Part shown: in pieces, positions 60,212 to 64,000 of the stretch
Numbering within the stretch: position 1 is the stretch's first letter
How the letters are laid out: each line of letters starts with the position of its first letter
NCBI RefSeq assembly: GCF_003931875.1
Contig: NZ_CP034245.1
Span: 2,790,001 to 2,854,000, forward strand
Source: Microbacterium sp. 10M-3C3
Lineage (GTDB): Bacteria; Actinomycetota; Actinomycetes; Actinomycetales; Microbacteriaceae
DNA length: 64,000 nt
Direction of reading: 5' to 3'
Program-made: the position numbers and the translations under genes
The notes under the pieces: model-generated
Seen by the model: the letters and a program-made list of their open reading frames with translations, nothing else
Told to the model about the DNA's origin: nothing
Databases searched by the model: none

Positions 60212-61286
60212 CGGGACGGAGCGAGCACGTGCGGCGATCGCGGAAGCGGCCGTGCACGCGCGGTACGTGCGCGCGCTGCCGGGCGTCGCGTGGGCGCAAT
60301 CGGCGTGGCCTTCGCGGGCGGCGTGGGCGCCGCGGTCCGGGGGCGCGGCGGAGGCCGGCGGGAGCGCGGCGTGGCACTACTGGTGGAGCGCCTTCCTCCT
60401 GGATGCGGCGGTGTCGGCCGCGCGCGATCGCGCGTCGGCGCGACGGCGGCGCTTCGTGGGCGCGGTGGTGCGCGGCATCCGGATCCGCAACGGCGGGCTC
60501 ACGCGGCGGACCTTCTGGGACGATCTCGCGTGGCTGGGCCTCGCCGCCGAGCGCGCCGGCCGCGCGCGCGTCGCGGAGCAGATCGCGGTGCGGCTGGCGG
60601 CGGCCGTCGATCCCGGGCTCGGCCTCGTCCCGTGGCACGTGGGGAGCGCCCTGTTCAACGCGCCCGCGAACGCCCCCGCGGCGCTGCTGCTCCTCCGGAC
60701 GGGGCGGATCGACGCCGCCGTCGCGGTGCGCGACGCGATGCACGCGGCGCTGCACGACCCGGCGAGCGGGCTGCTCCACGACGGCGCGGCGCGCGACGGC
60801 CCCGGGCCGCGGATCGTGCGCGACCTCTACACGTACAGCCAGGGCGTCGCGATCGCTCTCGACGCCGAGCTCGCCCGGCTCACGGCCGACGCGCGCTTCG
60901 CACGGCGCGGAGCAGAGCTGCTCGCCGCGACGGCGACGTGGGCGGGCGGCGACGCCGTGCTCCCCGGCCGTGGCGGCGGCGACGGCGGGCTGTTCGCCGG
61001 CATCGCGGTGCGGTTCATCGCCGACGCGGCGACGGCGTTCGCGGATGCGGCGGCCGCCGGCACCGCTCCGGCCGCCGCGCGCGAGGCCGCCGCATCCGCC
61101 CGCCGGCTCGTCACGAGCAATGCCGAGGCCGTGTGGGCGACCCGTGCCACGGCCCTCGGCGCACCGCTGTTCTCCGCCGACGCGCGGCGATCGGCGGACC
61201 CTGCGCCCGGCGCACCGGAGCGCGACCTGTCGGTGCAGCTCGGCGCGTGGCTGACGCTCGAGGCGGCGGCCGGCCTCGCGCAGTGA
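60168..61286 (+). CDS. Glycoside hydrolase family 76-like protein
   Basis: About 372 residues in alpha-helical (alpha/alpha)6-type repeats. LTRRTFWDDLAWLGLAAERA near residue 122 has the paired Asp of GH76 endo-alpha-mannanases, and LTYTYSQ-like LYTYSQGVAIALDAELA near 225 is also conserved. There is no signal peptide, so it would act in the cytoplasm, unlike secreted GH76. The exact start is uncertain: GTG 60168 is within a hairpin; GTG 60252 would remove 28 residues, part of which look conserved. Function is an inference. Confidence 0.65.
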   Translation: MRYPLEGADSGRFACGTERARAAIAEAAVHARYVRALPGVAWAQSAWPSRAAWAPRSGGAAEAGGSAAWHYWWSAFLLDAAVSAARDRASARRRRFVGAVVRGIRIRNGGLTRRTFWDDLAWLGLAAERAGRARVAEQIAVRLAAAVDPGLGLVPWHVGSALFNAPANAPAALLLLRTGRIDAAVAVRDAMHAALHDPASGLLHDGAARDGPGPRIVRDLYTYSQGVAIALDAELARLTADARFARRGAELLAATATWAGGDAVLPGRGGGDGGLFAGIAVRFIADAATAFADAAAAGTAPAAAREAAASARRLVTSNAEAVWATRATALGAPLFSADARRSADPAPGAPERDLSVQLGAWLTLEAAAGLAQ

Positions 61287-61308
61287 GCACCGGGGGTACG
61301 GTGGCGAT

Positions 61309-61965
61309 GTGTCCACCGTCGATCCGCTCCCCGATCGCCCCGCTCCCGACAACCCGCCCGGAAAGCTCGTGCTGCTGCGCCACGGCGAGACCGAGTGGTC
61401 GAAGCAGGGGAAGCACACCGGGCTGACCGACATCCCCCTCACCGCCCGCGGCGAGGAGCTGGCGCGCGCGGCCGGCGAACTCGTCCGCGGATACGCCTTC
61501 TCCCTCGTGCTGTCGTCGCCGCTGCAGCGCGCGCGGCGCACCGCCGAGCTGGCCGGGCTGCACGCCGAGGTGGACCCGCTGCTCGTGGAGTGGGACTACG
61601 GCGGCTACGAGGGCCGCACGACGCGCGAGATCCGCGAGGAGCTCGGCTACAACTGGAGCGCCTTCACTCACGGCGTCGTCCGGGGACGGACGCCCGGCGA
61701 GACCGTCGAGGAGGTCGCTGCCCGCGCCTCGCGCGTGCTGACCCGCGTGCTGCCGGCGATGGCGCACGGCGACGTCGCGCTCGTCGCGCACGGACACCTG
61801 CTGCGGATCCTCACCGCCGTCTTCCTCCGAGAGGCGCCGCGGTTCGGCGCACAGATCACCCTCGATGCGGGCTCGGTCTCGGTGCTCGCCTTCTACCGCG
61901 AGGCACCCGCGATCCTGTCGTGGAACTACGGCCCGCGGCTGCCGCTCGTCCCCTCCGAGTCCTGA
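61309..61965 (+). CDS. Histidine phosphatase family protein
   Basis: A 218-residue phosphoglycerate-mutase-like enzyme. Catalytic LVLLRHGETEWSKQGKHTGL near residue 24, VLSSPLQRARRTAELAGL near 68, acid/base Glu region VEWDYGGYEGRTTREIREEL and the second His in VALVAHGHLLRILTAV near 162. GTG start 6 bases after TACGGT. Substrate unknown; it could be a sugar phosphatase. Confidence 0.92.
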   Translation: MSTVDPLPDRPAPDNPPGKLVLLRHGETEWSKQGKHTGLTDIPLTARGEELARAAGELVRGYAFSLVLSSPLQRARRTAELAGLHAEVDPLLVEWDYGGYEGRTTREIREELGYNWSAFTHGVVRGRTPGETVEEVAARASRVLTRVLPAMAHGDVALVAHGHLLRILTAVFLREAPRFGAQITLDAGSVSVLAFYREAPAILSWNYGPRLPLVPSES

Positions 61966-62017
61966 CGGCGGGCACTCGAGGCCTCGGAGCACGGACCAGG
62001 GCGGTCGCCGGCGCATC

Positions 62018-62056
62018 CGCCGCATCCGGGCGGGGATTTCGCACCCGGATGCGGCG
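62018..62056. terminator. Perfect 13-bp inverted repeat between convergent genes
   Basis: CGCCGCATCCGGG and CCCGGATGCGGCG surround a 13-base loop. It separates the phosphatase (plus) from the helicase gene (minus). Confidence 0.7.
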
Positions 62057-62088
62057 ATCGCACCCGCGATCGGACGGTATGGGCCGCG

Positions 62089-64000
62089 TCAGCCGACGAG
62101 GACGGGCGCGGGAACCTCGGAGCCCACGAGCCGCGCGAACGCGCTGAGGCGCGCGACCCCCTCGGGCGTGCGCGGCAGGTCGTCGAGCAGACCGGGCGAG
62201 AAGACGAGGTACGCCGCCTGCATCGCGCGCGAAAGGGCCACGTTGAGGCGGTTCTGCAGCAGCAGGAACTCCGGCCCGCGGGGGGCGTCGCGGCCGGACG
62301 ACGCCGCGAGCGACACGATCGCGACGACCGCCTCCTGACCCTGGAACCGGTCGACGGTGCCGACGCGGACCGCCGGGAAGCCGGCAGCGGCGAGCGCCTC
62401 CTCCACCTCGACCTGCTGGGCGTTGTACGGCGTCACGACGATCACGTCCTCCGGCGCGAGCGGGCGCGGCGGCAGCATCCGCACCTCGCCGGTCTCGTCG
62501 TCGACCGACGTGTCGGTCCAGCCGCGTCCGACGACGTCGGCGACGAGCCGCACGACCTCGGCCGCCTCCTCGGGCGAGCACGTCGCGTTGCCGGTGTGGC
62601 GGAGCGGCACGGGGTGGACCCCCGGCTCGACACCCTCCAGGCGACGCAGGGCGGTGCCCGGATGCGACGCCAGCCGTCCCTCGTACGCGAGCCGCGACAC
62701 CGGCCCGGCGACCCGCGGATGCATGCGCCACGTGCGGGAGAGGAAGTATCCGAGCTCGGGCGGCACGACCTCGGCGCCGTCCATCACCCAGCCGAGCGCC
62801 GACGTGTCCACCGGCGCGGGATGCGTGCCCTGGCTCACCTGCGGCAGCTGCTGCGGATCGCCCAGGAGCAGCAGGCGCGGCGATGCCACGCTCACCGCGA
62901 TCGTCGCGGCGAGCGAGAACTGGCCGGCCTCGTCGATCACGAGCAGGTCGAGGCCGCCGCGGGGGATGCGGCCCTCGTGGCTGAAGTCCCACGCCGTGCC
63001 GCCGACGACGAACCCGCCCGACGGATGCTCCGCCACGAACGCGCCCAGACCGTTTCGCGGCAGCGCCGTGAAGGCCGTGTCGGCCTGCGGGTCTTTCGGC
63101 GTCTTCGCGACGAGCGCGGCGGGAACGCCGGCCGCGACGATCCGATCCAGCATGTTCTCCACGACCGCGTGCGACTGGGCCACGACCCCGACGCGGAATC
63201 CGCGCTCGGCGACGAGCCGGGCGATGACGTGCGACCCGACGTAGGTCTTGCCCGTGCCCGGAGGACCCTGGACGGCGATGTATCCGCGGTCGAGCGCCGC
63301 GACGCTGCGCACGATCGCCGCGACATCGTCGCCCGTGGCGGGCGTCAGCCCGCCCGGGATCCGCGGCGCGCGTCGCAGGAGCACGTCGGTCGCGGGGTCG
63401 TCGGGGAGCGCGGGCGATGTCGCGAGCACCGCATCAGCCCACCCGTCGATCGCGGACTGCTGACGGCCCGCGCTGGGCGGAGCGGCGGGCGTCAGGGCGA
63501 GCGGGAGCTCCTGCCACGTGAAGCCCTCGACGGCGGTCTCCTCGACGATCGCGCCGTCGTCGAGCACCTCGACGACGCGCACCCACTTGGCCGTGTGGAT
63601 CCAGCGCGGCCGCGGCTGCGTCGGGAACGGCGCGGGCAGCTCGTACACCGCGAAGGGCTCGCCGCCCGCGCTCAGGCGCGTTCCCGGCGCGACGTCGCCG
63701 CGCAGCTCGACGACCCGGCGCTCTCCGCCACGCCCGGACTCGGGGATGTGCCAGTCCTCGACGACGCGCGAGCGCTCGGGATCGACGACGACGACGTCGC
63801 GCGCGTCCTCCCACACGGACACCGGTTCGCGCAGTCGCAGGAAGTGCGTCGCCCAGAACGACTTCGCCTCGCGCGGGTAGTAGTCGATCGCCGCGGCCGC
63901 GAGCTTGAGCGCCTCGGCCTCCGCCTCGGGCGCATCGGCCGCCCACCGCAGGAGGGCCGCGGCGCGGTCGGACTCGGTGTAGGCCACCTCATCGGGCTCG
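62089..64000 (-). CDS. Superfamily 1 (UPF1/DNA2-like) helicase domain of a TM0106-like RecB nuclease/helicase, C-terminal part
   Basis: About 637 residues are visible. Walker A is VQGPPGTGKTYVGSHVIARL, then LDLLVIDEAGQFSLAATIAV (Walker B), LLLGDPQQLPQVSQGTHP, VVTPYNAQQVEVEEALAAAG and VGTVDRFQGQEAVVAIVSLA with LNVALSRA at the end. The family usually carries an N-terminal RecB-like nuclease of about 500 residues, which would lie beyond the edge. The frame is open upstream of a GTG at 63987, so the real start is outside. Likely role: DNA processing or repair. Confidence 0.85.
   Translation of the reverse strand, partial: EPDEVAYTESDRAAALLRWAADAPEAEAEALKLAAAAIDYYPREAKSFWATHFLRLREPVSVWEDARDVVVVDPERSRVVEDWHIPESGRGGERRVVELRGDVAPGTRLSAGGEPFAVYELPAPFPTQPRPRWIHTAKWVRVVEVLDDGAIVEETAVEGFTWQELPLALTPAAPPSAGRQQSAIDGWADAVLATSPALPDDPATDVLLRRAPRIPGGLTPATGDDVAAIVRSVAALDRGYIAVQGPPGTGKTYVGSHVIARLVAERGFRVGVVAQSHAVVENMLDRIVAAGVPAALVAKTPKDPQADTAFTALPRNGLGAFVAEHPSGGFVVGGTAWDFSHEGRIPRGGLDLLVIDEAGQFSLAATIAVSVASPRLLLLGDPQQLPQVSQGTHPAPVDTSALGWVMDGAEVVPPELGYFLSRTWRMHPRVAGPVSRLAYEGRLASHPGTALRRLEGVEPGVHPVPLRHTGNATCSPEEAAEVVRLVADVVGRGWTDTSVDDETGEVRMLPPRPLAPEDVIVVTPYNAQQVEVEEALAAAGFPAVRVGTVDRFQGQEAVVAIVSLAASSGRDAPRGPEFLLLQNRLNVALSRAMQAAYLVFSPGLLDDLPRTPEGVARLSAFARLVGSEVPAPVLVG

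Overview
The window is high-GC DNA (about 70% by eye) with dense, overlapping genes. It looks like an actinobacterial chromosome of the Microbacteriaceae type, most likely Microbacterium or a close relative. Reasons: the 32-residue ribosomal protein bS22, a BldC-like small HTH protein, menaquinone rather than ubiquinone genes, two F420-type luciferase-like oxidoreductases, a DUF4229 protein, TMEM175, FprA, an archaeal-type short AspRS, and many genes that seem to start at the mRNA 5' end. No phage, plasmid, CRISPR or insertion sequence was seen.

Layout. 1-3014: a sialic-acid-like catabolic divergon (GntR regulator, DapA/NanA-family lyase, sugar-binding lipoprotein, and a divergent BNR sialidase-like protein) with two matching palindromic operators. 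3029-8038: tRNA-Met, tRNA-Thr, an M23 peptidase, an inositol monophosphatase-family enzyme, an FAD oxidoreductase and a proline-rich membrane protein. 8150-13256: PutA, its divergent LysR regulator and a TMEM175 channel-like protein. 13263-17140: tRNA-Tyr, an FBP-domain protein, YajQ, an alpha/beta hydrolase, and an AbiEi/DUF559 gene flanked by two copies of a 79-bp palindromic repeat. 17156-32818: FprA and a broken-up but nearly complete menaquinone pathway (polyprenyl synthase, menG, menF, menD, menA, menE, menB, menC), with DUF402, DUF885, PPK2, PLDc_N, DUF4229, VOC and an LLM oxidoreductase between them. 32815-38482: a TetR-controlled MMPL plus YhgE/Pip export pair. 38607-43374: an overlapping five-gene cytochrome c maturation (System II) operon. 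43434-50229: DedA, a small membrane protein, AspRS and a four-gene ABC importer. 50269-55525: MscS, thiol and sulfur small proteins, bS22, the BldC-like protein, ArsR and a Trk/Ktr potassium system. 55577-64000: a repeat-rich spacer, ProC, a hydrolase/F420 pair, TadA, Upp, a GH76-like protein, a histidine phosphatase and the C-terminal part of a RecB-like nuclease/helicase.

How the genes fit together. Menaquinone synthesis, cytochrome c maturation (TlpA, CcdA, ResB, CcsB) and FprA point to a respiratory lifestyle. PutA and ProC cover opposite directions of proline metabolism. Four features recur outside single genes. First, a -10 hexamer like TANNNT lies 6 to 8 bases before the start codon of about 29 of some 63 genes, which implies widespread leaderless transcription. 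Second, a 79-bp structured repeat occurs three times, and two copies bracket the DUF559 gene. Third, several other inverted-repeat families fill the intergenic gaps. Fourth, the string CGGATGC/GCATCCG is very frequent. The function of most hypothetical genes, the ABC importer substrate and the role of the repeats cannot be settled from sequence alone.
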